In this document: positions 1 to 15,000 of the stretch, one piece after another | Numbering within the stretch: position 1 is the stretch's first letter | Layout: the number at the start of each line of letters is the position of its first letter | Assembly (NCBI RefSeq): GCF_000189635.1 | Contig: NW_002476507.1 | Coordinates: 930,001-994,000 of the forward strand | DNA: 64,000 bases | Origin: Tetrahymena thermophila SB210 | Lineage: Eukaryota > Ciliophora > Oligohymenophorea > Hymenostomatida > Tetrahymenidae | Reading direction: 5' to 3' | The notes under the pieces: model-generated | What the model was told of the DNA's origin: nothing | The model's database searches: none | Seen by the model: only the letters and a program-made list of their open reading frames with translations | Translations under genes and position numbers: made by a program

Positions 1-1770
1 TAAGCAAGAATCATATAAAAGAGCAGCAAAATCACCTGCTTTAATGAAAAATCTTTATAATTACTTAGATTAGCTATTTTAGTAAAATATTTAATTTATT
101 ATTAAAGTGTGAATAGTATCTAAAAAAATAATTGATTTATCAAATATAGAAACGAGTGTACTTTCATCTGCATAAATTACTTATTTACAAGTTCCTTAAT
201 CATAAATTAGCTATTATCCAATATATATTGGCTTATATATATTGGAAATATCCCACGTAGTAATTAAACCATTCACTGTACAAGTAGAAATCATACTTGT
301 ATTAGAATTTAAATCTATACTATTAATTTATTCTTGTGGATTTGTGTCACGCTTTTAAAAGTAGCTTAAAGAGTATTAGTCTTCTATAGATATTTTGTTT
401 GTTTAAATATTGTACTAGTATATTATTGTTTATACACTTTGTGAATATACCAAAATGTAAAGTTAGTATATTTCATTGTTTATTTAATTAATCTAAAGAT
501 TTAATATAGTTTATGGGTTTTGGATTGTACTTTGGGAAACATTTATAATTATAAAATTTTGTAATTATTCGTTAAAATTATATATATTAATATCATTATT
601 ACTGAATAAAATAGCCAATAATTGTAAATCTTTATTGATTTTGATGTTAATGAAATCTATTATTTCATTTTAATTATTCAGGATTTACAATTTTGTCAAA
701 TTGCTATCGAATAATATAAATTTTGTTTAGAATTAGATGGTGAGATAGTTTGTGATATTAACAGTAAAAACCTAAATATCAGTTGGTATTTCTTCTAAAG
801 CTAGAATAGAGCAATTTTATGATGATAATTGCACTAAATTTTTGGAAAGAGATGAAATTAGTAAGTATTAATCATCTTTCAATTAAATAACTTTTTTAAT
901 GTTTTGAATATTATTAACACAAATAAATTCTTTGCTAATTTGCTAAAGAAGGAGTGAAGAGCTCTCGAATACAACTTAATAAATTGAGATAACATTTCTG
1001 TTTATCTTAAACAAAATATCTTGAAAGAAATAAATTAATTAATCTGGGAGTAATTCTACACTTATCTATTCTTAAAAAATTAATTGATTATTAATTTTCT
1101 AAATTAATCTTAAAAAAACCTTTGTTTATTCCTTTTCATAATTGATTAAATAAGCAAATTAATTATTAACATCAATTAATTAAGTAGAAGAATCAAAAAT
1201 ACCAAATTATTAAGTTATGTTCTACATTTATTCTTCTAATAAAGAATATTATATGATCATGTTATTATTATTAAATTGCAGCAGATTCATGTTTAAATAA
1301 TAAGTAAAAATTGTGTCTTATTAAAATTATATAGAATAGAGCAAATTACCTTCTCTCATGTTGATAATACTCCCTTAACTTTAATAGATTACTAAAAAAG
1401 TACTGTTATCTATCACAACAATTTCTTTTATATTATTATTTGGTAGGATTCCTGTTGATAAATTGAACTATTAGGAGCAAGACAATATAGGCTCACAAGT
1501 ATTAGTTAAAGAGTTTGCTTAAAAGCCTTAATCACATATTGCTTAACAGAAATCTTGCTATGTAGAGATATAATCCTGTTTTTGCTAAAAAAATAACTTT
1601 TATTAGCAATTTTAGTATATACAAACATTGTTAAAACTATCTAACAAGTAGCTATCTTCACATTAAACACATATGCCTTATTAATCACATTATTTACAAC
1701 CTATTGAGCATAATTAAGCTTATTATACTGATATTTTAATTAGCCAAATCGCAATAAAAATTCTTTTCAT
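1..1770 (-). CDS. Giant surface membrane protein, tandem copy 1 (N-terminal part; runs off the left edge)
   Basis: This is one uninterrupted reading frame of 590 codons in the ciliate code, from the ATG at 1770 to base 1, with no TGA. It begins with a signal-peptide-like segment (MKRIFIAIWLIKI...) followed by a cysteine cluster, CSIGCKQCDQQGICVQC, at about residues 21-37, matching the same position in the three downstream paralogues. More cysteines follow (QDFCQAICDQG near residue 85), then a long region rich in beta-strand-like hydrophobic runs. Near residue 490-500 is a WD-type motif, NGLITTWDIS, also aligned in the other copies. The rest, which in the paralogues holds the beta-helix, cysteine module and membrane domain, lies outside the window. 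It is probably an intact gene rather than a remnant, because the frame is fully open. The function is unknown; a cell-surface location is inferred. Confidence 0.8.
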
Positions 1771-2162
1771 TTCAAATTGATGAATAAATTCTACTTTTGG
1801 TTTACTTCTTTATATTTTTTATAAGCTTAATAATCTTTTTTTATTAATATTGCTTCTATTTATTAACTTTATATTTAAGTTAATTTTTTTAATCATAACT
1901 TTAAAGCGAATTAAATTTACTTATTCAAATAAAAAAAATAATATTTAAATGAAAATTGCAAACAAATAATTATAAATATAAGAAATAAATTAAAAAAAAT
2001 AAGATAAACTAAAAATGAAAGCAATATACAGAAGTCAAATACAATAATTTTTGTATGAATAAAATAAATAGTATATATAAATTTTAGATTTTTTAATATA
2101 ATTATATTGTTTGTAATTAGGTATGATTTATACAGTACTATTTTCTATTCAAAATTAAATTA
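1771..2162. other. Intergenic spacer between tandem copies 1 and 2
   Basis: About 390 bases of very AT-rich DNA upstream of copy 1 and downstream of the copy 2 stop. It should hold the copy 1 promoter and the copy 2 3' end. I see no further reading frame or RNA gene. Confidence 0.6.
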
Positions 2163-5100
2163 TCAGTTTTTTTCAACTGGTGAATTTAAATTTTATCTTT
2201 GAGAAAATAGCTTGAATTGAGTTTCATAATTCTATTAAAAAATAGCATTTTGAGGAATAGAATTTAAATCCAAATCTTATAATCCATTAATGTACTCAGA
2301 AGATTTATCTAAATTTTCTTTTTCAAGCAAAATTTTTGTTTCTTTTTATTCTCCTGTATTCGATTTACTAGAGACAGATGAGTAAATTTCATTAGATTGA
2401 GCTTATTTATCATGGAAATTAGTATTCTCGTTTCTTGTTTCTGTCTGTTAAAATTCATAATTTGGCTTTATAGGATTTTCATTTTGTGAACTAAAAATAG
2501 ATTAATTTTATAAGTTTATAATTAAGCTTGCCTTTTGCTCAATAAAATTAGCTTAGAAGTTACGTATGCTTTATAGAAATACTGTTTAATCTTTTTAATA
2601 AATAATATTAAATAAAATAAAATAATAATTACTAATTACTTTATGTCTAGCTTAAATAATTGAATGTTGAGTTCTAATTGATCTATTCAAAAGCTTATTT
2701 TTTTATCAAGACTTAAATGTTTTTAAAAATATGCTTCCAATAAAGCAATGATTTTTTCTCTTTGTTTTAGCGGCTTTAAAGGTTTTAGCTTAAACTAGTA
2801 AAATGCAACTTTTAAAGTAAAGAAACTAAATTTTTTCTGAAAAAATTTTAAGGATTATTGAACTTGAAAATAATTATTTAAAATATTATTTTCATGATAA
2901 AGAGGAAATGAATTGTCCAAATTATAACTAAAAGAATTTGTGATTAGAGAGAAGAGTTTATGGTAGACAAAATTGTGTTGAATATGATCACCTAATAGCA
3001 AAAATTATCAAATTTTTGTAAATTCTTATTTACGATAGGAGAATAAAAGATTGCTTTTTTGATGTAAATATAGAGAATAAAAACACAAATCTGTTAATTT
3101 ATGAATGAATATTCTTTAAGCAAAGTAGAAAGAACCACAATCAATACTCTAATGTAAATCCTAATTATATCCCAATAATAGAATTCATTTTTGAATTCAG
3201 TGTAATAGTATCCAAATATGTATCTTGTCTTACAGTAGTCTAAAGTTTTTGATCTTTTTCTCAATTTAAAGAATATCAAAAGAGGAAGGAAACTCCAGAA
3301 CAACAAAAAGGGTATTGAAATTGTGTAAGCAAATTTCCTGTAAGCTGGATCACTGCAATCAATATGCATGTCAGAAGATACATAATATTTAGATCCTACT
3401 TTGGTACAAACGAGCTGATTTGAGAAAAAGCTAACTTAATTCGGTTAGAAAATTACAAATATTAGGTTAATAAGAGTAAATTTATGATACTGTTTGATGT
3501 CAAATTATTTCATAGATTGTAAAACGTTTGTTACAAATAAGCAAAAAATCAAATAAAGAAAAGGTAGTATCGATTGTAATATCTGAAGAGTTTGAATTCT
3601 CTCTATCTCGCTTTTAGAAAGTTAACTTACAAGACAACTAATACTAATCATGATTGAACTTGTTGGAGATCCAAAAAAGGAAGGTATTACAGAGAATACG
3701 TCAGGGAAAATAGAGTTTTGATAAGAAACTAAGATAGAAGATATCTGGGTGAAATTAATTAGAATTTTAAGGTAAAAGCTTGATTGGTCTTTTATTGAAT
3801 TGTTTAATATTGGAATAATCTTCATAATACGTAGATAGTAGCAAATTTAATGTTGCATAAAGCTATTCATGAATAAAATCATCTAAAGCTATAGGTAAAT
3901 CATAAAAGATAAAAAAAACAAGATCGTTATGGTAATTTATAGATACAAAAATAAGCATTCACTGCATTTTAATTCATTTTGGAGAGATTTTGAAAACTTT
4001 TTACCATACCAAGTATTCCCTAAATAATCACATTCTCTACAAACCGGACCTGTATATCCATAACCACAGTAATTTTTACTATTTGAATCTTACCCTTGAC
4101 ATGCATTAAAGATGCTGTTGCATTGTATTATTTCTGTAGATTATTCACTTTCTCGCCAATACCCATTTTTCAATTCAATTATGTCCCTTTAACAAAAGAA
4201 AGCCTCAAATGGGCAATTATTACATTATTAACTTGAAGTATTCGTAGAGTCAGTAGCATTTTATTGATAAGAAGGCTATACAGGGTCAGCTATTGAATAA
4301 AATCCAACAGGGCATTAAAAACAACTAAATATATTATTACTTATCTACTTTACTATTTCACCTCTCTAACATTTTCTCAAGTTTAATTTAACTAAAATTG
4401 GTTTATTTTTAACTTTTTAATATAGATTTAAAGTATAAGAAATTTAAATGTATTGCTGGGAGCTTGGCAAAGATGTTACCTAAACTTATTTAAATATATA
4501 TTTGTTGTTTTATCCAATAAACTATTAATGGGTTATAATATCTTAACCAGTAATTGAAATGAATGAAGACTGAGAAACCTTTTCTAGTTTAAATTTAATA
4601 CTAGTTATTTCCTATGAGATTGAAAGAGGGTAAAGGTCCTAGGTAAGTTTTTAAGGCGAATAAGTAAATTCTCTTTTCTCTAAATCAATTAAACTAAGCT
4701 ATAAAATAAAATATGAACCACTTCTAAAGTTATCAATAACAGCTACTCCATACCACAGTTCATTTTCAATATTTTTCAATTGGTCTTTGGTTCTGAAATC
4801 TTTTAAAGTGTTATTCCCTTATTCTTCTCCTAATTCGCTATGGTTTTAAGGTAAGCTTACTTATATATCTTGCAAAAATGTGGTAAAATTATTTCCATAT
4901 ATCTCGGCAGTGTTATTAATAAAGACAAATTTTATTTAATTCCAAAAGTTAAAACCAAATTTATCATTATTTTGGTTTATTATCCTTAAGCCTCCTCCAA
5001 TTAAAGCATTATTATCTCTAATAATTGTTGAAGAAACTTAAATACTAAAATTACCATAAAATTCTGAAATAAATATTGCTCCTCCACTGGCAAAGGCTCT

Positions 5101-8100
5101 ATTAGAAATAAAAGTGGTAGTTGAAATAGAAATTTTATTTAAGCAATTTTAAATTGAAAGAGCTCCTCCATCTTAGTTCTAGTTATTACTTAAAAAACTT
5201 TGACTAATTTCAAACTCAGAACATATACTCACTTAAATATTTCCTTAATTTGAAATGTAATTGATGTTTGTAAATGTTATGTATGAATTCCTAATAAAAA
5301 TTAATGGTGAGATTTTAGAATTTGAGAAGATGTTAGATGAAATTTTAAAATTTTTAAATATTATGGTATCAGATTCGAAGTTGACTTATTAATACTTAAG
5401 CAATTATGAATTTAATGAATATATTAGAGATAAATCTTTGCAGTTTAGCATTGAAATATTTTCAAAAGTAGTTGTCTAAACACCCGTTATCAAGAAAATA
5501 GATTAAAGGTTTAAAGAATAATTCGAGGACTATTTATATTAACAATTAATTATGTTAATATTTTCTATAAAAAGTTATTGAACATTATAGATATTTATAA
5601 ATTCTTCCATATAAGCGTTTTTGATTGTTAGGTTTTTTATGACTAGTATAGTTACATTATTCGCTGTCAGTAAGGATCTAAATTAAATTTTATTTGAGAA
5701 GTTATTATCTATTACAAAGTCATAAATATATATTTATTCTATATTCTAGAAATTTAAAAATGAGCCACTATTCTCTCCCTCTGATATACCCATGTAAGAA
5801 TTAAAAAAAGTATATCTTTTAAATACAACACTTGTTAAATTGAAGTATGAACAAATTATATTTGTAAGTTCTTAATTTTCAAAATAAAGATTTTCAAAGC
5901 TAATATTCTTCATTTATTCAGAATGATTCATAAAGGTATTATTTTAGAAAACTATTTAGAAGTCTCTTAGATAAACATCTTATTTTTTGTTATAAAATAA
6001 AGTAAAGTTATTAACATTCAATTAATTTATACTCTGATTATTCTCAATAGGCGTAGATATCTAGCTTGAATAAAAAACTACAGAACTGTTTTTGGTATTA
6101 GAATTGTCTAAAGGAAACATGTTTTAATTTGAAAATTTCACCATTAAATAATTATATGAAGATGAATTTGGATTTGCTAAAATATCTATTTAAGTTGAGC
6201 TTGGATATGTTTATGGCTTAACTTAACTTAACTCTTTAAAAAACTAATAATAACTCTATACTTAAAAACTAGCAAAGCAATATTTTTATTCACCATCAGA
6301 TTCCTCATAATCTAATGAATATCTTTTCTCAATGATTTGATTTTCTCCCAATATAATTGCAAATAAAATATTTGGGTTAAAATAATATTTTAATTAACTT
6401 TTAGAGCTTTGAACTTAGAAATTTACTATAATAGGATTGGTAACATTTACTTAATCAACTAGTTTTGGAGATTAGATATTAGTAAGTATAAAAAATTCAA
6501 CTCTTTATTAGCTAATTATGAGTAAATACTAATCTAGTATTAACTTCACTTCTGTTATAAAATATTGATTGTTTAATCTTCTAATGCTACTCAAATATTA
6601 AAGAGTTTGTCTATCGTAAATTAGCATGAAAGCAGATGAATATAAAATCAAAATATTATTACCCAATTATATCTTATTTTACTGCCTTTTAGTGAGCATA
6701 ATATATTTAAAACTTAAAGGATTTTAGTCATATTAGTACCTTCTTAATATTGTTTCAGATACAAAATTGAGATAGATTCTTGAAAATTTTTCGTCTACCT
6801 CAAACATTTAAATAGTAGAGTCCTATATTATTTAGTATTTCTGTATATCTTAAAATTTTAACATTTACCTTATGTTATAAGTTGTCTTGCTAATTTAGAA
6901 TACTCCTAAAGCACTTGAAAAGCATATAAAAAATTCGCTTTAAGTTTCTTTGATAAAAGAAATAGAAACAGAAGCAGTTTATTATTAATCAAATTAACTT
7001 AGTTTAAATATTTTTTCTTATTTTTCAATTAAATTATAAATCACTAAATCTCCGCTACTTAATCCAAGCAAAAGTAAATTTTTTGTGACAGAAAATAACT
7101 CACTGCTTATTCTCAAAGAAAATTGACCGAAAGAAAACTTGTAAAGTATCATTTATGTTGAAAAGTCATAATGCCATATTACAGAATCTTGAGTTAAAAA
7201 AATACCTTCACTTAAAAATCTAGTAAATTAACTAGTGCCTAATAGTATTTCTTACTTTTAAATTAATTTTTAAGAAATTTATTAAATACTGGTCTAATTT
7301 ATGTTTTTAAAAACTGTAATTTTATCTAAAAATGCAATAAGTAGAATTTATTATTATTGATTGTATTAGATTTGTATGGCTTCCTCATCAAAATTATAAA
7401 AGAAGTTCTATTGTGCTTATTAATACTTATATAAAATCCCTGATTATCCTAAAATTATATAAGTATTATTTTGCAAATCTTAGTTATTAAAGCTAATATC
7501 GGCAAATAAATACTAATTTGAATATTTTATTTATTTCATATAATCATTCAAATCTCCATAAGGTATGTAATAAACTGAAAGAGAATTATATATCAGCAAT
7601 GTATTTGTCCTTAAATCTAAAGAAAGTCCTTTTAAATTATTGAATTTCGGTTGCATAAAATCTGGTATTTTTAAAATGATTTTTGCTAAATAAAGTCCTG
7701 AGTAATTAATAGCCTAAAAATTTCCAAACTTATCTATCAATAAAATAAAATTTTGATCTCTATCATATAAAGCATCTACTAAAACAGTACAATCATTTTA
7801 TTATTATGCACAAGTATAGTACATTACTGTTTGAAAAGTATTTAAGTCATATGATGCAATTTATGAAAACCTTATGTTTGTTGTAAAAAATACCAGATGA
7901 TAATACTCTTTGATAAAAAAGAATTTTATTATCTTTCCACCTCCAACACTGAGTATCTATCCAATTTATTAGAAATTGCTTCTTTAGCATATTGTAGCAT
8001 CTATTTACAAAAAAATTTAATTAAAATAAAAAATTAAGAATAATATTATCATAAATGTAATAAAAAACATTAAACAATACATTTTAAATTAAATTTTCAT

Positions 8101-11100
8101 TTAATTTCAAGAAAAAAATATCACTGAATTTTTTTGACTTATTATTTTAACCAAAAGTTGTGGAAAAAAAATTTTGATTTATTTATGATAATTTAAAGAA
8201 TATCTGAAATATTATTTTTTAGTCTAATATGAATCAAAAATATAATTAAAGAAATTATTAATAACAATTATTTTAGAAATTAAATTATTACATCCTGGAT
8301 TTCTGTAAACAGTAATGTCTTCGAAAAATTGTATTTCTAAAATTAAACCATTAGGTTAAGTTACTTTTTAAACAAGATTACCATCTAATGTATATAATTC
8401 TATAGTAGAGGTGAATAAGTAAACATACTTGTATTCTTCATCTATAGCAAATAAATAACTAGAATCTAGATATTCAGAAGTTATAGTCTAGAGAATTTAT
8501 AAGCTACTCAAAGAATATATGTGGAACTCGGCGTTTTACATTTTGCAACCTAAAGTTGAGCCAGCTTTAATGCAAAATAAAGCTGCATTTGTTAAAATTG
8601 ACTAGTCTTTGTTTTAAGAGATTTTTAGATTTAAATTTAGTGCAATAATACTGCTCCCATATACATAAATTGTTTGATTGCTAACAACAAAGCCTTATAT
8701 AATTTGCTAACTATTAAACATAAAAACCTAATCATTCTAATAGTTTTTCAATAAAATATAATTTTTTTTAAGTGCAATTATTGAAGAATATTCATTCATT
8801 ATAATAAATTATTCTATTGAATTTAGAGATTTTTCTATTTCTAAAATTTCTATCATTTCATTTGTAAATAGATTAAATACAACTATATTTTATTTTATAA
8901 CAAAAAATAATCCTAATTCAAGACTCTGCTATACATCAATAATGTATTCTTATAAAATTTATTCTGCGTCACTGATACAGTAAATCTATTTGATCAAATT
9001 TTGTTTAATAAGGCTTAGAGCTAGTTTTCCAGTTTAATCTCCAGCTATCAAATAAGAATTATTTTATATTGCCTTATAATAACTAAATTATAAATCTTTA
9101 AATTATTAAATATCACCTACTACACTATTAGACATATTTATTCCCCATTAGAATGTTTCGATTTAACTATTTTGGCTACTATAAAAAATTAATTTTATTT
9201 CATAAAATGTTTAGTTGTTTTATACGTTAAAAATTTTAAATACTTTAAAAATACTTTGGCCTCCATTATTTTATATGCATATTTAAGAATTATTTTTAAC
9301 TTTCGAAATTGCATATACTATATTTTAGAAAGTAGTTATATTTTTAAAAGCTTAGCCAAGAATAAAATAAAATTCATCCTCAGGATTTTATTCAACAAAG
9401 TTAATATCGATAGGTAAATTTAGGAGTATATTTGCGATTGCTAGATTTACTTAAAGAAATTCATTCAAAATCAGAAATTCATAACTTGCATTAAAAATAA
9501 GTATTTCAAATAAAGCATTTTTTAAATAATTTTTAGGATAATTTCTTATTTTAACTTACCATATTAAATATTTACTATTGTAGATATTTATGTAATTTAG
9601 TTTAGGACTCTAAGACAAAATATCTAATTAGTAAGAAATAATTTAATACTACTTCTAAATAATTATAAAATATTCTTATGTAAATTCTACCAATTTTATT
9701 TATTCTTAAAAGTTTTATGAGCAATCTTTTGTTATTAGATTATTATTCTAATCAATAATAGTTAGGCAATAATCAAAAACGAAGACTGCATAATTGCTTT
9801 GGATAGCAATTAATTTATTAATCTATTTCTAATTGACGAAATTCCATTAATTTTCTATAAAATGAGTAATTACATTATACCTTATGATACAACTCTCAAA
9901 TAGTAATAATAAACTTACTTCAGTAAAGTAAATCATTTTTAAACAATTACCAATACCTTAAAATTGAATAGAATCAACTAATTTAACATTAAAATATTAG
10001 CTAGTATCCCATGTTTAAATTAAACCATTTATTGAACTAGCAGAAAGAAGTTGGTTATTATTAAATTATATGGAAACTATTTATTAAGTAAATTAGTTAT
10101 TTTTCCTTTAAAAAGAATTTAAAATCATTTAAAAACTTAGTTCTATTGTTTAATCGTCAATATTTATATTATAGACATAAATATCTTTAAAATAAGAGTA
10201 TATTTGAAATTAGTGAGTATCTAAATTGAGTTCTTCAGTGGAATTACTTATTTAAAGAATCATTAGATTTTAGGAGCTGTTGATTTGTTATTAATTAACT
10301 AGTTCGATCTAGCTAGATAAATTACTTTAATATTATGCAAAAGAGTAGAAAGCTAAAGTAGAGTTATCGTATAAAGTCGCTATAAAAGTATTATTCAATC
10401 TTTAAAATGTTAATAATTCCAATAGTTGAACCTCTTGCTATAAATCTATTTAAGCTTTTAATCCTAAAAAGTTATCTAAAATTAATATCTTAGTTTTTAG
10501 CCCAAGAAAAATGTTATAATAATTATTTTATTAATCAAGGATTAATTATTATGGGTAACTATCCAAATTAAGTGAATCACAATCAGTTTGATTAATTTTG
10601 ATAAGATATTAAACTGAATTAGAAATTATAAAGTAATAATTAGTATTGGAAAATTGAGAAAAATCTTAAATTTAAATAGATGAGAATTAGCTGCATATAA
10701 AATCATTTGTGTAGTTTTGCATTTTTATAACAGAGTCATTTTCTTAAATTTAAATTATTTTAATTCCTTTTGAACTTGTTATAATTATATTTGAATTAAA
10801 AACAAATATCAATTCTTATTCACTAAATTTAATTTAGGAAAATTCATTATTAGTTTCAAACGAAGAGTTTTAAATATTGAAAATTTTTTTTATTATTAAA
10901 GTATTAGTGTCTTATCTAGATTTAGTTATTAAGTAAACCTTATTATTAAGTAGAAGTAACTAAGTAAATTTATCAAATTTTCCTACTGTTTCAATATAGC
11001 TCAAAATGGTATCACTTTATAACTGCAGTACTTAAATTGATTGATTATTATTGAACAAGAAAAAGTTATCTTCTAAAAAAAAAGCAAGCAGCGTGTTATC

Positions 11101-11550
11101 ATAAAACTAAATACTTTTTAAAAGTTATCCATCAGATAAAGAAATTAAGTTTATCTTATCTTCATAGTAAACTAAGGCACTGTTTAAATTATACTGAGTT
11201 ATTTTCAATATTTATTTCTACGAATCGATAGCATCAAGTGTGATTAAAGACTTTGAGCAAGGATATATTTATTAACATATATTTAGATTGTCATTAATCC
11301 AATATCCTTCATCACAAATAGACTAACATGATGATTAAGAGTAGCTAATTAGTGGATATTTTACTTACCAATATAAATTTTAATCGCACAGTTAATATAC
11401 ACATTAACCTAAACTTTAATCTAGTTCAAAATTTGGAGCGCACTATAGACAGGAGTCAAGCTAGTTGCAAATTTCGCATCCTATCTAGCATAATTAAGAG
11501 ACTACAAATTATTATGATATAAAAATAAATAATAGATTGCTTATTTTCAT
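2163..11550 (-). CDS. Giant surface membrane protein, tandem copy 2 (complete)
   Basis: The start is the ATG at 11550 (signal peptide MKISNLLFIFIS...) and the stop is TGA at 2165-2163, giving roughly 3,000 residues. The N-terminal cluster is CQIGCEICNQLDSCLQC. A propeller-like region follows with the WD-type motif NGLIQTWDTS, interrupted by an intron at 8291-8001 (GTAATA...AAATAG, 291 nt). Around plus-strand 5,000-6,200 is a beta-helix region with PMP-type motifs such as FISNRAFASGGAIFI. Near 4,000-4,300 is the module NGYWRESE...C...CGYGYTGPVCRECD. Then come several hydrophobic segments, including YWDIIRIYIRVLIVVLSTLL near 3,150, and a polar cytoplasmic tail after an intron near 2,650-2,600. 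The tail ends with QNYETQFKLFSQRQ and is shared in part with copy 4. Location at the plasma membrane with a large ectodomain is inferred; the ligand is unknown. Confidence 0.82.
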
Positions 11551-12064
11551 GTTTTCTTAACTTTTGAATTAACAGTTTTTTGATTAATTTCAGAGTAGAA
11601 TGAATGTAATATTGATTAATAAAGAATAATAATATGAATAACTAAAATTTTTATGTTTTAAAGTAAAATTTTTAATGAGGTGATTAATATTTCTTAAATT
11701 AATTAATAAATTAATTTGAAAAATATATTTTTTACTTACTATTTTGAGAAAAAAGATAATTTAAATAAACTCCAAATATCTTTGTATTATTAGAACATTT
11801 GTTTTATTTATTTATATAATGTATAATTGAAAAAAAGGAATTTAATAAAATAAAATAATACTTATTCATTATTCATAACAATCCATATTAATTTATAAAA
11901 AAACAAATATCCATTTTGCATTCTAATTCTTCCTCATCAAAAATTTCAAAATAAGTTTTCATTAAATAATAATGAATTAAAAATATATATTTTTAATAAT
12001 ATTTTTCAATGCTTTATTGTGAAAAATTAAGAAAGAAAATTATTTTATTGATTAATCATTAAAT
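11551..12064. other. Intergenic spacer between tandem copies 2 and 3
   Basis: About 515 bases of AT-rich DNA with long T/A runs. It lies upstream of copy 2 and downstream of the copy 3 stop. I see no gene in it. Confidence 0.55.
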
Positions 12065-15000
12065 TCAATTAATCCCTGAGCTGGATTAAAACTATTAAAA
12101 TGAATCATAATTTTTCTTTCTATTAAATCTTGCATCGTAAACCTCATCAACTATTTTTTTTTATCCATAATTTGAGAAAATTTCTGATTTAAAATTTAAT
12201 TCATCTGAATTTACTCCTTACTATAAAATCATTTCCTCTAAATTTTAACCAATCCTATCCTTTTTTGGTATATCTATCAGTTCAAGATATTTCTGAAAAG
12301 GGGTTTCACTTTACTCTCTTTCTAATTTGATAATACCTTTTGATAATAAAAATTAATTATATTAATTTTATAGAAATAGTTACCTGGAGTTAGGTCTTTG
12401 AATTTAGATAGCTCATAAAGGGTAGAACGTTTAGATGATTATTTATTGATATTAGATAGCTTTGTTTTGATAATATCACTTTTTGTCTTTATTAATGGAT
12501 CTAAATCTTTTAAAATATAATTAAAATTATTTGTATATTAGCTATAAAAATATAAATTACCTATATTGACTTAGTTAGAGTTTGGCTAGCATTTTTATTA
12601 AGTAACTTTTTCAATAGCTTGTAAAGAAACTATTAGACTTAAATTCTTTTGTAACCTTTTCCAACGAGTCAATACTTACCAATTTGAACTGTAGATTTTT
12701 ATATATTTATTATAAATACTACGTGGGAGGATTTTGTATAGGAACTTATTAAAAAACCTTCCAACAAAAGTAAAAGGATTGTTTAATTTAAAAAAGATAA
12801 TAATTAAAATGGTCATAAATATGACTATAAAATGCAAAGAGTAAATGATTCCAGATATAATACCAGATTTTATATCGATATTTATTATCGATAGCAGTGA
12901 ATTCAAAATAATCATCTTGTTACAAAAAAGGTCAAATCTTTGTAAATTATTATTTCTTATTGGATTAAAGTACAATGTGAATTTAATATAAAAGAAGAGT
13001 AAGAAAATCACAATTTAGTAGCTAATAAATTATGATTAAGAGGTCAGAGTAAAAGCAACAATAATAATAACTCTTAAGTAAATTCTAATGAATTCCCAGT
13101 AATAAAACTTTTCTTTAAATTCTTGATAATAGTATCCAAAGTAATATAGAGTAATACACTTTTAGAGATTATTCTATCTTTTTTATAAGCGCTTAAATAT
13201 TATAAACGGAAATAAACTCCAAGTTATAATTAAAGGTATAGACAATGGTAATATGAATGAATTATACTTAAAATTATTACATTTTATCATATAATCGGAA
13301 GTAACATATAGCTCAGATCCAATTAGAGTACAAGTTAGTTATTTACAAAAGAAATTAATTTAATCAGGCTGAAAGAAAACAAAAACAATATTCATTAGAG
13401 TAAATTTATGATACCTTTAAATTCCGAATAATTTTAGCTTTTCTAAAGAAAAAATTATTATAAATAATACCAACAAAATGGCTACCAACAAAGATACTTA
13501 TATGACTTATGTAATACTAGCTTAACTGAATTGTCTAATATAATCTGAACTTATTAAGCAACTAATATTAACTGAAATTTTACTGATAGGATCACCCAAA
13601 TAATCTGAAAAAGAAAGAAGTAAATCTGGTAAAAAGCTAAACTAAAAAGTCACCAGTGTAGAAGATATTTTAACATAATTAACTAATATTTTCATATAGA
13701 CACTTGATTTATCTTTGATAGAGTTACTTGAAATTGAAATCAAATTTATTTTTCTTAAGTAGTAGCAGATGCAAGAATTGACAAATGAATTATAAAAAAT
13801 TTGCATGCTGAAAATGAAATAAAATAATAAAAGTAAAATTGCTAGGATTATAGTAAATACCAAATATTTTATGTCACTACATAATTAGCATTTTGATTAG
13901 CCAAGATGAGATTAAGAAAAACGTTAACCTTTCCATAATTATCCTCCTAGATCACACATTTTACAAATAGGTCCCATATAACCACTAAGACAACCATTTT
14001 TACTTGTTTAATCTTATTCATCACATGCATTAAATAATATTGGACATTCAACAATATCTGTAGAGGTACTATTATTCCTCCAATAACCTTTTTTTAAAAT
14101 AATTGTACTTTTTTAGCAAATTATAGCTGAATCTGGACACTTTTTGCACTCAGATTGATACACTTGTGGTTAAGTATTCAATGTGTTAGTTTCAGTCTTT
14201 GATATCTTTTCAGACCAAAGTTAATCTTTGGTAGGATCTGTTATTGAATAAGACCCTAAAGGACAAGGATAACAACTGTAAATATTATTTTCTAGCTATC
14301 TGACAACTTCTCCAGGGTAACATATTCTCATATGAATTTCTATATAAATTGGAAGCACGTTAATATTTGCTGGTATGTAGTATGGTATAATTTGTAAACT
14401 TGCTGTTTAGTTTGGCATACTTGAAATTTAAATTTATGTAAATATAAATTAATTATTTTAATCATAAAAATCAGAGGAAGTTATAATATTATGACCATTT
14501 ATAAATAAATCCTAATTTTGTGTGTAAGATTATATTTTGAATTATATTTATCTCAGTTCATCCATAATTGGATCAGGATATTATTAAGAATAATATTTTT
14601 ATACTTCAATCTTCAAATATGTTCCTTCAGCATCAATCAATTGAATAGATAGATTAATAGTACCACCACTTTAAAATTTGAAAATTTATAGAATTTATTA
14701 AAATTTTTATTAATCAGATTTATTCATTTCTTCATTCTTGATTATTTTGTAATCTATTTTTTATTGATCTGATTAATTCATATCAGAAGTTTAAGCAGAA
14801 ATATCTTATATCACTCCTATAGTTGCGTTTTATAAAAAAGTTCCTACATTTTTTCCATATAACTATGCACTGTTATCAAAAATTAAATTTTTATAGTTAA
14901 AATTTAGAGATTAAAGTAAATTTAGTTTATTGTTTAAAAGTCTTATTCCTCCACCTATCAAAGCTTAATTTTTATTTATTTAAACTAAACTATCCATTTA

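Noticed and set aside
1-1770. Left edge as a degenerate pseudogene remnant
   Set aside because: At first it seemed broken, but in the ciliate code it is open throughout with an intact signal peptide.
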